This document shows, piece after piece, positions 35,953-47,693 of a stretch of DNA of 64,000 bases. The stretch is from Crocodylus rhombifer (taxonomy: Eukaryota > Chordata > Crocodylia > Crocodylidae): positions 434,001-498,000 of the forward strand of contig JAVSML010000042.1 of NCBI GenBank assembly GCA_038503035.1. Reading direction: 5' to 3'. Made by a program: the position numbers and the translations under genes. Positions within the stretch are counted from its first letter, which is position 1. Every line of letters starts with the position of its first letter. The notes beneath the pieces are model-generated. The model made no database searches. It was given only the letters and a program-made list of their open reading frames with translations, and was not told where the DNA came from.

Positions 35953-37974
35953 GGTTTTCCTTCACTGTAAGATCTAAGTGCTATGGATCCTCAGTTTATT
36001 TTCTGATTATACTCTCTCTGAAATCCAAAACATTTTTTAAACATTTTCACAAATGGAAAGACTTAGGTTTGATCCAAGCTCCACTGAAGTCAATAATAAA
36101 ATAGAGGTTAACAGGAGTAAGATCAGACCCTTTATAACAAGCATGCCATGTTTAAATATTAATTCTGCTTTATGCTAAAAGAAATAGTGAATTACAGTTC
36201 TGAGGCCAAATGTCAATCTAATAAAGAAATACATAACAAATAAACACACAAACAAGAACTGAACATGAAAATTGACTGTTGTAATCTTTACTTAGGCAAT
36301 TGACCCAATTGTGGTCATTCTGCAAAGGTGGCAGGAGCAAATAGTTTACTTTTCTTAGGGTTTCTTCACATGGGAATTATACATAGAAACTACAATTTTG
36401 TCAAATTAGCCACAGCACTGAATGAGTACATGAGAAAGTACCAGTGCAAGGAAAAAAAATCCTTTCTGGCCAAATATTTTATGCTATTTTTAAATGTGTG
36501 ATTAGGCAGAAAAAAAGTCTAAAATAATCTCAAATGTTCCAGTGCATGATCATAGGCTGAGATGCATCAAAAATGAATTTAACTCCAGTGGCTTCAACAG
36601 ACTTTGACTGGACTTGAATTTGTCCCTCTGTATATATGTTAATATTTTCAAATAAACTGGAGGAACGAACATGTGAGGATACAGCCAAGGAAAAAAAAAC
36701 AAACCATCCTTCTCCCCAAATATATGCTTTTATATCTCTTATTTCATGATCCAACCTCTCTACTTATGAGCTTCTATCTTAATCACTGTCTTAATTTTTC
36801 ATTTAACAATAATCCTTAAATGGTCCTCCGTTTAAAAAAAAAAACGCATCAGTCAAAAACAGCTGCGCTTCTGCATACTACCAAGGTTACTCTCTTTATG
36901 CTTTTGAAATTCTTTCGACATTGATAATCTGGACCTGGTCTAGAGGTCTGTTTTATCAGAAAGCTATGAAACATGAGCTAAACATAACCAGTCCTCCTGG
37001 GAGTGTGATTAGAGCAATAAATTTCTATGTTCCACAACAGATGGTTATGCCACATGAAGAAAGTAAAATCTATCAAGTGCTGTAAAATGAGAAGAAAAAA
37101 GAAATTTCTGCTCCCGCATCAAATTAAGTGCCTTTTATTTTGCTGTTGTACATGTGGTAATGTAGACGTTCTATATCAGCACCATGACATCAGTTTTAGT
37201 CTCCTCAGTCTCAGACTGGTTGCTATAAATCAGTCCAGGCTGTAAGTAACGTTGAAAGAGCTAAATGTTCAGAATTTGTGTCTGTCTTTTTTATTAGCTA
37301 GCCTAGAGTAAACTGGGGGCTATCGTTCAATGTCAGGTTCAATGCCCAATGACCCAATAGGTTAAAAACGTGGCAGTCACAAATCAAGGACATAATGAAG
37401 TCTGAGAAGTGGTCTATGCTGATTTATTAGAACATCTGTTTGACTACACAAAATCTAGTACTTCCCTTGAATATCATGAGCTAGTCTCATAATCCTCCAC
37501 ATATCAGAGATTCCCTTTTTTTAAATCCAGTAATTTAAAATAGTCTATCCAAACCCAAAGGGCTTTTTTTTCATACGACTCATTGCCAGACTGTTGTTTT
37601 TACCTAAGTGCCTCAATGACCTGCAAATGGGACACCCTTACCTTTATCACTCTGTAAAAAATAACAAAAAGGAAATGCTGACTTTAATTTTTAAAAAACA
37701 CTCACTTTAAAACATTGCTGTGTCAATTCATAATTCAATAAAATCTTACTCTCTGCTGGCTCTCAAGGAGATTTTAATTTTCTTTATTGTTCATGTCTAT
37801 TTTTTCACTATTCACTATACTGCTTCTATTATCCTTCATTCTGATTCAAATGCTGTTTACTGAATGCTGTAATATTGCATATAAACCTCCTTTCTTTTAC
37901 TATAATCATTCAATTTTTAAAGGACAGGAAAGTTCATCAGACTTATATCAAACATTGTGCAAAGCCACCCACTG
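35953..37974. other. Intron-like sequence, no gene seen
   Basis: AT-rich, with only short open frames and no named repeat. Confidence 0.5.
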
Positions 37975-38168
37975 AACGAGCTTTAGTTAAATCGCCCCCG
38001 CTACCATTTGGAAGCATGGAGACACGGATATATGAGGTACAGAGGCTGGCTGGAGCACGCTAATTAGCATGCTCCAGCAGACTTGATTAATCAAGTCTGC
38101 CCTGGCACACTGCAATTATAGTGCGTTGGAGCAACCTCCCAGCACATCTGCAGACATAGCATTTGATC
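37975..38168. mobile_element. DNA element family C, partial copy with three palindromes
   Basis: GAGCTTTAGTTAAATCGCCCC and the end word CAGCACATCTGCAGACATAG match the element at 61911-62194, so this is a partial relative of it. In the middle are three adjacent palindromes: 38052-38075 (one mismatched pair), 38077-38100 (perfect, 24 bases) and about 38105-38126 (imperfect). Each is centred on AATT or ATTAAT-type bases. Non-coding. Confidence 0.55.
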
Positions 38169-38978
38169 CTAAAAATGTTTTCTCTGTGCGCATCAGCAAT
38201 TTGATTGGATGTTTTACTTGGATCGTTTGCTGATGTGTTACTAGTGATGCCAGACTAGTAATGCCCATCCTCATTATGTAGGCCAAATTACATCTCTCTA
38301 AATCTATTCAAATGTCATTCACAAAAGTGACAACTAGTGACCTGATGACATAAATGTTTCTGGTACTATACTATTTTTCCGGAAGCAGCACTCTATAGAG
38401 GTTGCTCTAAGTGAGCCAGGAGTACCCCTGAGATTTGTATATACAAATTAGGTATAGACCTTGTGTAGTAAGAGAGGATAATGTGAAAAGTACTTACTGG
38501 ACAATCAGTACTCCTTTCATTTCACTGAAGCAGGATTGCTAAAAGCAGCTAAGTTAGGCTTTAAAACTCTGAATTTCCTATGCTGCCCAAATTATTACCA
38601 TTTGGGGGGCAGTTATGTGTGTCCTTTTACATAACATTGAAGGAGACACAGATAATTAAAGATACTAAAAGCTCTGATAAATCTACTCCAATAAAGCTGC
38701 CTATATTTCAAAATAGAGTTAGCACAGCATGTTTAAAAAACAGAGCTTTCATACACCGAGAATTATGATATATCAAAGGATCTCTCTAGCCAAAGCTGTA
38801 ATTTAGAGAGACAACTGTCTGTGTTGTACATGGCTGAGATATTTCATTGGGTTAAAGTTCAATACTCCATAGGCCACATCTCAGGAGAGGTTCAGATTGG
38901 ATACCTGTCCATTTTACTTGACATGTGGAGTCAAAGCTATGGACTGTTACATTCATTTAAAAATAATATAAATTGTAC

Positions 38979-39056
38979 TTGCCTCCATAGGTTCCAACGT
39001 TGCTCTTCTAGCTGAGTCACTAAATGCTCTATGTATTTATTTGAGTCCATATATTC
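38979..39056 (-). CDS. Exon-like segment, inverted copy of 40867-40936
   Basis: On the minus strand a typical acceptor (CTTTCTTTTAG) is followed by an open frame EYMDSNKYIEHLVTQLEEQR then WNLWRQ, with heptad spacing of a coiled coil. It ends at either a GTACAA donor (38979) or a GC-type donor AG|GCAAGT (38983). The same sequence exists on the plus strand at 40853-40945, 8 bases shorter. The protein is not recognised. This could be an exon, an exon duplicated in reverse, or a copy of an unknown repeat. Confidence 0.22.
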
Positions 39057-39313
39057 CTAAAAGAAAGGATCAAAATGTTTGATTGGCATATATTTTGTAA
39101 CCTTGCTAAAATGCTGATTTACAGTTTATGAAGGTCAAGTTCATTTGGGGGCCAATGGAATCCCGACGCACAAAATTCATGGCAACAGAAAAAATACAGT
39201 CGTAATGTAGGCTTGCACGTGCACCAGAGGGTTCTTGTATAAATCCCTTGCCCTGTACAGAGATTACTAGGGAAACTCTGGGCTAGATGCATGAGTGTCA
39301 TCGGTATCTACAC

Positions 39314-39627
39314 CAGCGGTTCTCAACCTTTTTCGACTCAAAGCATCCCTCATTAAACTCAAGGCTCCTACCATACTGTTTGTGAACTGAGTAGTACCTC
39401 ATTTCAAAAACTCATTTATTTAGTATAGTACTTACCTCCTTGCAGAGGGGCCGGGCAGTGGGGGCAGAGGAGAGGCTAAACAGGAGAGCTTGAGCCTGCC
39501 CTTCTCTGCTCATCTCCTCACACCTGGAGCCTGAGCCTGCTCTTATCTGCGGATCTTCTCCCTTACCTCCTCACATTTCCCGTGGTGCCTTCAAAGGATG
39601 GCAAGACACCCTGGCTGAGAATCACTG
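39314..39627. mobile_element. hAT-type MITE with terminal repeats and target duplication
   Basis: The left end CAGCGGTTCTCAACCTTTTT pairs with the inverted right end CAGTGATTCTCAGCCAGGGT. The flanking octamers ATCTACAC (39306-39313) and ATTGACAC (39628-39635) match at 6 of 8 positions. An 8-base duplication and CAG-type ends are the mark of hAT insertion. The 314-base interior is non-coding. A transposase relic of the same superfamily lies at 12280-12950. Confidence 0.8.
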
Positions 39628-40852
39628 ATTGACACAATATACCTAGAATTTTCCTCCACCGATCCCCTGATACAGAAAGTCTGCAGAACCGCCTCTCTGT
39701 AGGTCTTGGGTGAGAGTTCGACTTGGGATGGACCAATTTTCCCTACAGATCTCAAGATTTATGGGATGAGTTTATGTACACTAGGCAACCAAACTTTGTC
39801 TCAAAATGCTTATTTGTTAATGCCATGCGAGTTTGAAAAAATGTTACCACAAAAACTATATTTGAATATTGAGCTATAATTTAGTTCCTAGCTCCCAGTG
39901 CAATAACTTTGTGATATTACTGGGCATATGAAAGCTACTGCATTTGTAGGCAGTAACAAAATATACCAAATAAACATACATAATACACAATAAAATGTAT
40001 CGGTATCATCACTAAAATTATGATTGTTTTCCTCTTGCTAAAATAATGCTGTCTGTTCTTTAAATAAATGACTATTTTCACTACAGAAACACTTACTTTA
40101 GCAATAGAAAAATAACTTCATTTTCAGAATGAAAATAACTCCAGGGTGGTATTTATATGAAATATTTCAGAAAGATTCCACAAAATAGCATATAGCATAA
40201 TATACTGCATTCCCATGGCTATGGAATCTGTACAACCACATTAATTAAACCGACAAACTATCAATAATAATATAACTCCTTCAAATAATAAAAAGAGAAA
40301 ATGTGTCAGACTTTATACCATGAAAATAATAGATGTCAACATAATACCAGGAGAAAAATTCTATGATAGGTTCCCGGAGATAAATGTTCTTCCTTAATGG
40401 TTTATGGATTCACCAGAATGCCCCCGGATGAGATCATATCCCCATTTACTATGGGTAGCTGTATAATATTATTATTTACACTGTGTACATGTATGCATGT
40501 TTATTGCATAGTGGCTTGTCTTATTTTACACATTTATCTTCATGGTACAGGAATGGAAGGTAGTATTACCAGAGGGACAGTACATCACCTTTCTTTCCAC
40601 AAAGTGAAGATAAATGTCATAAGAGTCCAGCCATCATACTTTATGTATACAATGTACATTTTTATTTTCCAGGACTGAAATTATTCTAAGTGACAGTGCA
40701 ACATTATAAAAGCTTAGACTTGGATAAGAACAGAACTTCTTCTGGAATACTGCTAAACTTTTAAGAACTTGCGGGTTTTGATAACAAAAAGAATAAGTAA
40801 AGAGAGATAGTTAGCCATATGATACTAGCCATAGATTCCTAAAAAGAAGGCC
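39628..40852. other. Intron-like sequence, no gene seen
   Basis: AT-rich with short frames. No repeat that I can name. Confidence 0.5.
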
Positions 40853-40866
40853 ATCCTTTCTTTTAG

Positions 40867-40936
40867 GAACTCAATTAAATATATACAGCCTTTAGTGACT
40901 CAGCTAGAAGAGCAACGTGGGAACCTATGGAGGCAA
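40867..40936 (+). CDS. Exon-like segment, plus-strand copy
   Basis: Acceptor CTTTCTTTTAG, then in phase 1 the frame NSIKYIQPLVTQLEEQRGNL followed by WRQ. It ends at GTTCAA (40936) or a GC-type donor (40932). Similarity to the minus-strand segment at 38969-39070 covers exon and flanking bases, with an 8-base deletion just after the acceptor. It lies on the same strand as the other exon candidates to its right. If one copy is functional, strand agreement favours this one, but the donor here is weaker. Confidence 0.25.
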
Positions 40937-40971
40937 GTTCAATTTAGTCTGAAGTTAGGCAGAAGGCAGGC

Positions 40972-41330
40972 CAGGGTGGCACCTTCTAAACTAGTGGTTC
41001 CCAACCTTTTTCTGCTATGACTCTAAACTGGCCACCAGCAACCTCCGAACCCAGCACCGCAGGGGCTGTTGGGAGCGGAGTGTGGTGGCAGAGGTGACTG
41101 TGGCCTGCGGGCAGGGCAGGGGCAGCCGCCATTGCCCCCTTTGTGTGCGCTGGCCCCACTCACCCACCTCTCCTGCACCGCGCATGTGTGCGCATGTGTG
41201 TGTAGACCCTTCATGACCCTACTGAGGACCCCCCCATGACCCTGATTTGGGTCGCGCCCCAAAGTTAAGAACCAGTGTTCTAAACTTACTTGTTCAGATG
41301 TCCATGAACTTTTGTAAGCTACAGCTAAAT
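40972..41330. repeat. Interspersed repeat split by a MITE
   Basis: GGCCAGGGTGGCACCTTCTAAAC up to 40991 continues after the inserted element with TTACTTGTTCAG, then GTCCATGAACTTTTGTAAGC. Joined, it has the same order of motifs as the repeat at 23501-23583. It is therefore older than the insertion at 40992. Confidence 0.6.
40992..41277. mobile_element. hAT-type MITE with perfect 8-base target duplication
   Basis: The ends TAGTGGTTCCCAACCTTT and, inverted, CACTGGTTCTTAACTTTG form imperfect terminal repeats. The octamer TTCTAAAC lies directly on both sides (40984-40991 and 41278-41285) with no mismatch. This is the cleanest insertion in the window and is likely younger than the 39314 element. 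The 286-base interior is GC-rich and encodes nothing. It carries a GCGCATGTGTG repeat near 41182. Confidence 0.88.
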
Positions 41331-42028
41331 TAAGCTAGAAAAAGTTAGATGCATGATCTATGCTGCTATGAATACTGGTCTAGCTGGATATTTGGTCTCA
41401 GCTCATATGGCATCTCTCATGTTCTTATATTCACTATATTCATAGACACAAAACAGAGTACTATTCTAACAAAAAGATAAGTATCTCATGATAACTAATG
41501 TTGTAGCTGTGATAGCCCAGGAAATAGGTACCCAAAATATGCTATTGGGTGTACGGTTATACCCGCTCTGGCATCTTCTGCTCACCCTACTTGCCTCCCA
41601 GGCCCCCAGATACAATGCTAAGAGCAGGGCTGCACCTACCTGGCTCTTTTGGCTGGGCAGCACAGTGCCGCCCCTGCTGTGGCAAATTCTCCCCGGTAGC
41701 AATTCTGGCACCCCCCCATAGTTGACACCCAGGAGTGGTGCCCCACTTTCCCCTCTAGGTTACACTGCTGTTGAAGTCTATCCCAACCATGCAGGTGGTT
41801 CAATAAAAGGTGTCACCCACAAACATCCTTGCCTCTTGCATGGTAACTGATATAATGTAAGATGGCTCACGTGAAATTTATTAGCTGCAACAATGTCTTT
41901 GTTAAGGTAGACTTCTTTGATTGCACCTCTGGGCAACAGAACAGCAAAGAAGGGACCAGATGTTTGAGTCAACTGGAATAGTATTATTGGTAGGAATTTT
42001 ACAATTAGGGTATTATGAAATGCTCTGG

Positions 42029-42079
42029 CATATGTTTCTGCCCACATTAATTATTTTACTGTTCTAATAAAGCGATATG
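42029..42079 (+). repeat. Polyadenylation-like segment related to 42748-42797
   Basis: TTTCTGCCCACATTAATTAT...TTCTAATAAAGCG resembles the segment at 42748-42797 (CTTCTGCCCACAGCAATTAT...TTCTAATAAAGTG). Both contain an AATAAA signal. They may be the 3' parts of two related LTR or gene-end sequences about 719 bases apart. Confidence 0.35.
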
Positions 42080-42589
42080 CTTGCTCTTCTGAGCTTTTAA
42101 CAATAATGAAAACTCTTTGTATAGAAATTCCCCAAAGTATGAGGTAAAACCTTTTCCAAGTCTGAAAAAAACCTGTGCAAATGAAAATAATTTGAGTAAT
42201 ATTGTGTGTGATTAGTAAAGAGCAGCTAATTATTGTGCAACTTTCAACTGGCTTCCTTAGCTCTCCTAAGCTTCTAAATCATGCACTAGATTCCATGGCT
42301 CAGATCTTATTCTGCCTCTGAGATGGCTAAGTGGAATTCAGCCAGCTGTTTAGTGTCCTAAATATAATCCTATTCTAAGATGCTTGAGTCCTCAGAAAGC
42401 CATTAACACATCTCCTTTTGCAACATGCCTTCATATGAGCCTTAAAATGTCTAAGTCACAAAAGGGGGGAGGAGTTGGAAAGATTCCCTCTCTCTTTTCC
42501 AGGGAGTGGGAGAACCAGTTCTCAGCTCCCCTCACTCTCAGGGGTTTGAACTCACACCTCTTATTTGCCAAGCAATGGGCTAGGGAGGA

Positions 42590-42797
42590 CCGAGAGCATC
42601 CTCTGTTCCTCCTGCTACCACTAAGCCACTGGGTTGAAAGGTATATAAGGGGCCAGACAAATAGCAAGCCAGAGGGAACCTGCAGCCCACTGCCTTGGGA
42701 AGCAGCCCTGGTTTCTGCTCTGCGGTCCACATGTTGCCTACAAAACGCTGTATGCTTCTGCCCACAGCAATTATGTTATTATTCTAATAAAGTGTAT
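42590..42797 (+). mobile_element. Possible solo LTR with TATA box and polyA signal
   Basis: A TATATAAGG box at about 42641 is followed 140 bases later by CTAATAAAG at 42783. That spacing of promoter and polyadenylation signal is usual within a retroviral-type LTR. No TG...CA ends or target duplication could be fixed, and no internal viral genes are present. The 151-codon frame at 42384-42839 has no recognisable domain. Confidence 0.35.
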
Positions 42798-42839
42798 AAA
42801 AATGAATACAGTAAATCAGGTTATTCATCTCTGGGGTAA

Positions 42840-45567
42840 CTGTTTGTTCTAGTTTCATTCACCTTTGTTTCAGTTCAGTGCCAATGCCTCCTCCCTTTCT
42901 TCATCGACTCCTGATAATTGGTCACTATTGAATAATTTGCCATACCTGCATTACCCTTGAAGTGGCAAATTAACCAGAGTTTACTATAAATAGAGTTGGG
43001 ATCATTTTATGCATCAGCACTTCCTAGCCCACCATTTGACGGTTGGTAAGTGGGAAATATGGGTTCAAACCCCTTCAGGGGAAGAGGACCAGGAACCTAA
43101 GTCTTCCAGTTCCTAATTAAGTGTCCTAACTACAAGGCACCAGACTAACAGTAGAGGGAGCCTTTCTCTCTTTCATTCGGAAAAATGCCTTCACAGGGCA
43201 AAATATGATCCCAGATCCCAGGGGCAGCCCTGACTCACATACACCATTGTGTGTGTACCTAGCATTACATGTTGGTTGGCTGTAATGATCCCGTGTGCTC
43301 CAGAAGCTCATAATGGTGGTGACTGCCAGAATGGAGGAGCTGTGAGCCTCCACAATACAAAACAGGACTGGCTTTTTGAAGGTCCTGTCCACTGGGTCAT
43401 GTACCTCCTCAAGAAAATACTATCACTCTACTTAGGCAAAATACGTTCTTTTGGCCAAGCAGCCACAAAGACTCAGACATCTAGAAGGCAGAGTAGGATC
43501 TGGGCCCAAGTATGAGGGCAGATGCTGCATTCTTTTTTTAAGCCAAATTTCCCACTGAGCCAGATTCTGTTCTTTGTCAAATAATGTGAAACCAGAGGAA
43601 CTCCATCAACTTCAATAGGCCTATTCTGAATTTTATCTCAAATGCTACAGAGAACAGAATCTAGCATGTTGGCTTCATCTTGGACCCATGCAGTCTGTAT
43701 TTTAATAGACTGAGTTAAATTTTACATAAAGTACATTGCGTAAATCGGACAATGAATTTTTCTGAAGCCAAGATGAGAAAAATCATTCTGTAGTGAATGC
43801 ACATTATGGCTTAGAAAACCTGCATTATGCAATCATGTAAAGATTATTGCCTAGGTACCACGTTCTAAAACAAGCCTCCATTGTATTCACCAGTTTTTAC
43901 TGTATCAAAGCTAGCATAAATTAGTGTTAATAACTCCTTTTATATATTTTACTGGAATATTAAACACTTTCGGTTTATCCTTCAGCGCACTTCGCACAGC
44001 AGCCAAGGCAAGAAACCAAGTTTTATTTCACACAATATTGCTATGATAATGTGAAAACTTAATTTTGTAGCAATTTTTGTGAGAAATATGGTTAAGGCCA
44101 TATAAGCAATTGGGGAAAAGAATGTATATATTTATTTTCTATAATTTCTGCTATAATGCCAACTTCGTCCTGTAGCAAAACTGAAATATGGTTTCATTTC
44201 TGCATACAGGACTGCCAACTCCTGGTGGGTGATTTGTTATTATGGCATAGATGATATCCAAAAAAAATCAAAAACAAGTCAAATATGCTTTTTTTATGAA
44301 TAGCAGAAACATCTGCTTTCTGCTGTCTTTTGAAGGTACATAAAATGATATAGTATTGCAGAGAGAGAAATCTACTTTAGAAAAGTACCATACTTCCAAA
44401 TCAATGTTTGTCCACTTCTCTACCTGCACATGTGACAGGAATTTTGCCTTTGGTTTCAGTACCAGCAGAAAGTAACCCATTTAACCTGTTTTCACATATC
44501 TGGAACACTTCAGTTAGCAAAAAGAGTCAGCCTTCACAAAGACTGAATGGGAAATATTTTGAAATACCATAATTTATTCATGACATGCCAGGCAAGTCTT
44601 TGATTTTGTCTGCAGCAGGCCAGACCTTTCAATCCTCATGAAAGACTTCAGGAACGGCACCTATTGTCAACAGTACTAGATCAGATAGGCAAGGCAGAAC
44701 TATTGCTGGAAAGCTCAAACCTGAGCAACATAAAAGTAAACAAGCCTATTTACTGTCTTGAAGATATTAGTATATTATTCTGCTTTCCAATAACAGGCAT
44801 TTGGGGCTAGGACCAGGAACCTTATTAAGTCTCATTTCACTGTAGGCACCACTTCATCATAATCCCTTTCGTAAAGTATCAAGACAGACAAGAATGAACG
44901 CACATCATCAACGCACTACAAATGCTGGTCAGCCATCAGAACTAATTAAGTATAAATTATCAAGATCCACATTAAAAATAGTTAGGGTTTTTTGGTACCT
45001 TCTTTGCCAATTGTAAAGCAGTTTCAAAATTTCACTGAATTTATGATAGAAATCTTCCAAATTAACTTTATTCATGGCAAGTTTACAGCAATTTGTTCCT
45101 GTGTCAACACCTTTTTTTAGCTTAAATTGCCCTTCTCCCATTCTGGAGTTTTTACAGACAGCCTCTTAGCCTTTGTTTTGCTAGGCTACAAAAGTCAAGC
45201 TTATCTCCTCCCACACAATTGACTGCTGATTCCCGAGATCATCCTAGCATACCTTCGCTACATCAGTTTAAGTTAATCTTTCTCAAACCTGGATGATTAG
45301 AACTATACATGATGTTCTAGAAGTATTCAGTGTCTCTTCCAATTGTACTAACACTTCAATTGCTATATGCTAAGCTTTCATTTGCCTCTTTCATTCTGCA
45401 TCACATAAAGAACTCATAGTCATCCTGTGATCAATACCAGGCTCCTTCTCCTCAATTTCTTCCTGTTGATAAGCTCCCAGTTTATTAAAGAATTAATTAT
45501 TAGTTCCCAACCACACTACTATGTTTTTTTCAGTTTTGTTTTTGTTTTTTTGTTTTTTTACAGCTTT
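42840..45567. other. Intron-like sequence without a supported gene
   Basis: A segment near 43045-43085 has GGGTTCAAACCCC, similar to the B box of tRNA-derived SINEs, and a partly similar stretch occurs near 42535 and 47425. Otherwise AT-rich and featureless. Confidence 0.4.
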
Positions 45568-45860
45568 CATAGATTTCATAGACTTTAGAGCTGCTAGGGA
45601 CCTTGCAGGATCATTGGGTCCAGCCCCCTGCCCAAGGGGCAGAAAGTCAGCTGGCGTCTACTGATCCCAGCAAGATAAGCATCCAAGTGTATCTTAAAGG
45701 TGTCCAGAGTAGGTGCTTGCACCATTTCTGGGGGGAATCTATTCCAGACTCTGGAGACTCAGACGGTAAAGACATTTTTTCTTATGTCTAGCCTAAAATG
45801 CCCTTCCCAGAGTTCGCGACCATTAGATCTTGTCTTTCCTTGGGGTATTTCCTGTGGCAT
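45568..45860 (-). mobile_element. CR1 3'-region fragment
   Basis: TTTCATAGACTTTAGAGCTG, TAGGGACCTTGCAGGATCAT, GGGTCCAGCCCCCTGCCC, then GTCCAGAGTAGGTGCTTGCA and CCATTAGATCTTGTCTTTCC follow the reverse CR1 3' untranslated region in order. A hAT-like element starts about 30 bases beyond. Confidence 0.9.
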
Positions 45861-45892
45861 ATCCATGCTGACATGAGTGTAGATGAGACATA

Positions 45893-46135
45893 CTGGGCAC
45901 GTCTACATGTGTGCTTCAGTGTGCGATAGACTATCTTACTGTGCATTAAAGCATCATGTAAAAAAAATGACATTACGTTAATGCACCATAAAAGTATATT
46001 GCTCATTAAGCATCACTAAAAAAGCATGAAAATGCACTACTGCTCATTACTGAAGCCTAATACATACCACATTGGAGGTACTAAATTTAATGCTCATTAG
46101 AAAAGGTGCATTAATGCACCTGTAGACACACCCAC
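45893..46135. mobile_element. hAT-like MITE of the GTCTACA type
   Basis: The left end CTGGGCACGTCTACATGTG and the inverted right end GTGGGTGTGTCTACAGGTG match at 14 of 19 bases. The interior is full of GCATTA/TAATGC words, as in the element at 15163. A clean target duplication was not found. Confidence 0.65.
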
Positions 46136-47693
46136 TGAGAACATGTTTCCATCAACTGTTAAGGAGAAAATCTAGAATAACTATGGACCTATAATGCAAG
46201 GACAAGGATTCCTTCGGTGAAGGTTGGACTAACAATTTAAACTAATAAAATAAAATATATTTATGGATGTTTTCAAGGGTGGATCCAGAGGTGAGGGTGC
46301 AGTGGTGAAGTAGTACCCCATCCCTTGATTCTTGCTTACATCCACACAAACTTTACAAACAAATGCCTGGGAGGGGCAGTGACATTTCTATTAAGGCAGC
46401 ACTAAAGGAGTCCATCAGATTCATGACTCATTATCATCTCCCTGATTTCTGCTAATCCCTCTCATTTCAAACATGTTAATGCCCCTTTTCCTTTTTGGTG
46501 GTTTTGATGTTCCACTATTCAAACCACTTTTTCCTTTCTTCTGGCTGTCTGTTAGCCATCCGTAGTAACATCTCTTTTCTATTTCACAGTTCTGCTGACT
46601 GTTTTTAGCTCTAGCTAAAAACTTTAACTCAGGTGTGATGATATTAACTTGGGTATAGAAATGACTGCCAGTGAGGTATTGGAAGCACTGTCAAGACACT
46701 CAAGAAAACTAGGTTTAGTTTTATGAAACTGAATAAGAGATGTACATTTAACTATAATGGAGACAGAACTAATAACACAACATCTTTAGACCCTTTTTTG
46801 CCTACCTTTTGTTCTGAAATGTAATATATAATTAAGCAAATTAGTGCACATTCCAGTAAAGTTTTATTGCTTTTACTTAAAATGAATAATTTAGCACTAG
46901 TGTATTAGTAAAGCTTCAAGTCTCTCTTTAAAGAGAGAAAAATGTGTTGTGTTATATGTGACGTGCCACACCATATGCACCCCCCACTTTTCAAAGTCCT
47001 GGATCTGCCCCTGGATGTTTTATAAAGCATGTAGATCTTACTGTTAAAGTGAGTTTAGAAAAATTTAAGAGAACTAAGCATATAGGGCTTATAAACTTAT
47101 ATTCAGAAGCAGTCTAGACCAGCCACCTAGGGGGTTAACTCCAATCTGGGGTCTGTTGCAATTCAGCTTGGTCCCGGGAAATGTCTAAACTCTACATACA
47201 TCCCCTAGACAGAGACAGATCGCACATACAGGACAGTACAAAATGGATGGGGAGAAGGAGGGGAGTACCATAACTACTGGGTTAAGAGTGGCGTTCCATC
47301 TTACTTTTTCTCTTTCTGTCCCATGAATTTTGCATTCCTGGCTAGTCAGTGATTCAGCTTTAACCAGAGGAATCAAGGGCACCCCAGACAGCCCTAGCCT
47401 AAAAGACTGATAGTTAAGGTACTCTCCTGGTAAGTGGGAAAAGTGGGCTAACACCCCTTCAAGATAAGGAAAAGCTGCAACTTAGATCTCCAGCTTCCTG
47501 GAGTAACCAGCTGAGGCACTGAAACTGTGGAAGAGCGGAAAATACTGCACCCCCCTGTATCCAGCATTTCCTGTTAGCTACCTGCTGAATAATTTGAAGG
47601 TCTGGATCACATTTAAGAGACACCTAGGTTCCTATTCAGTGTTTAGGAAGCTTATGTACCTTAACCTAGGGAACAAAGCATCTACATATTAAT
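46136..47693. other. Intron-like sequence, no gene seen
   Basis: AT-rich with short open frames. The B-box-like stretch near 47425-47460 was noted but not assigned. Confidence 0.5.

Noticed and set aside
42384..42839. 151-codon plus-strand frame
   Set aside because: It covers the possible LTR with its TATA and polyA signals and has no domain. Chance is the simpler explanation.
43045..43085. tRNA-like B box (GGGTTCAAACCCC)
   Set aside because: No A box at the right distance and no cloverleaf could be drawn, so it is not a tRNA gene. It may be an old SINE piece.
44999..45098. Minus-strand segment of 100 bases with open frame KVNLEDFYHKFSEILKLLYN and a GTACC donor
   Set aside because: One open frame and usable splice ends, but it lies on the opposite strand from the other candidates and the acceptor is poor. 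Left as an unsupported possibility.
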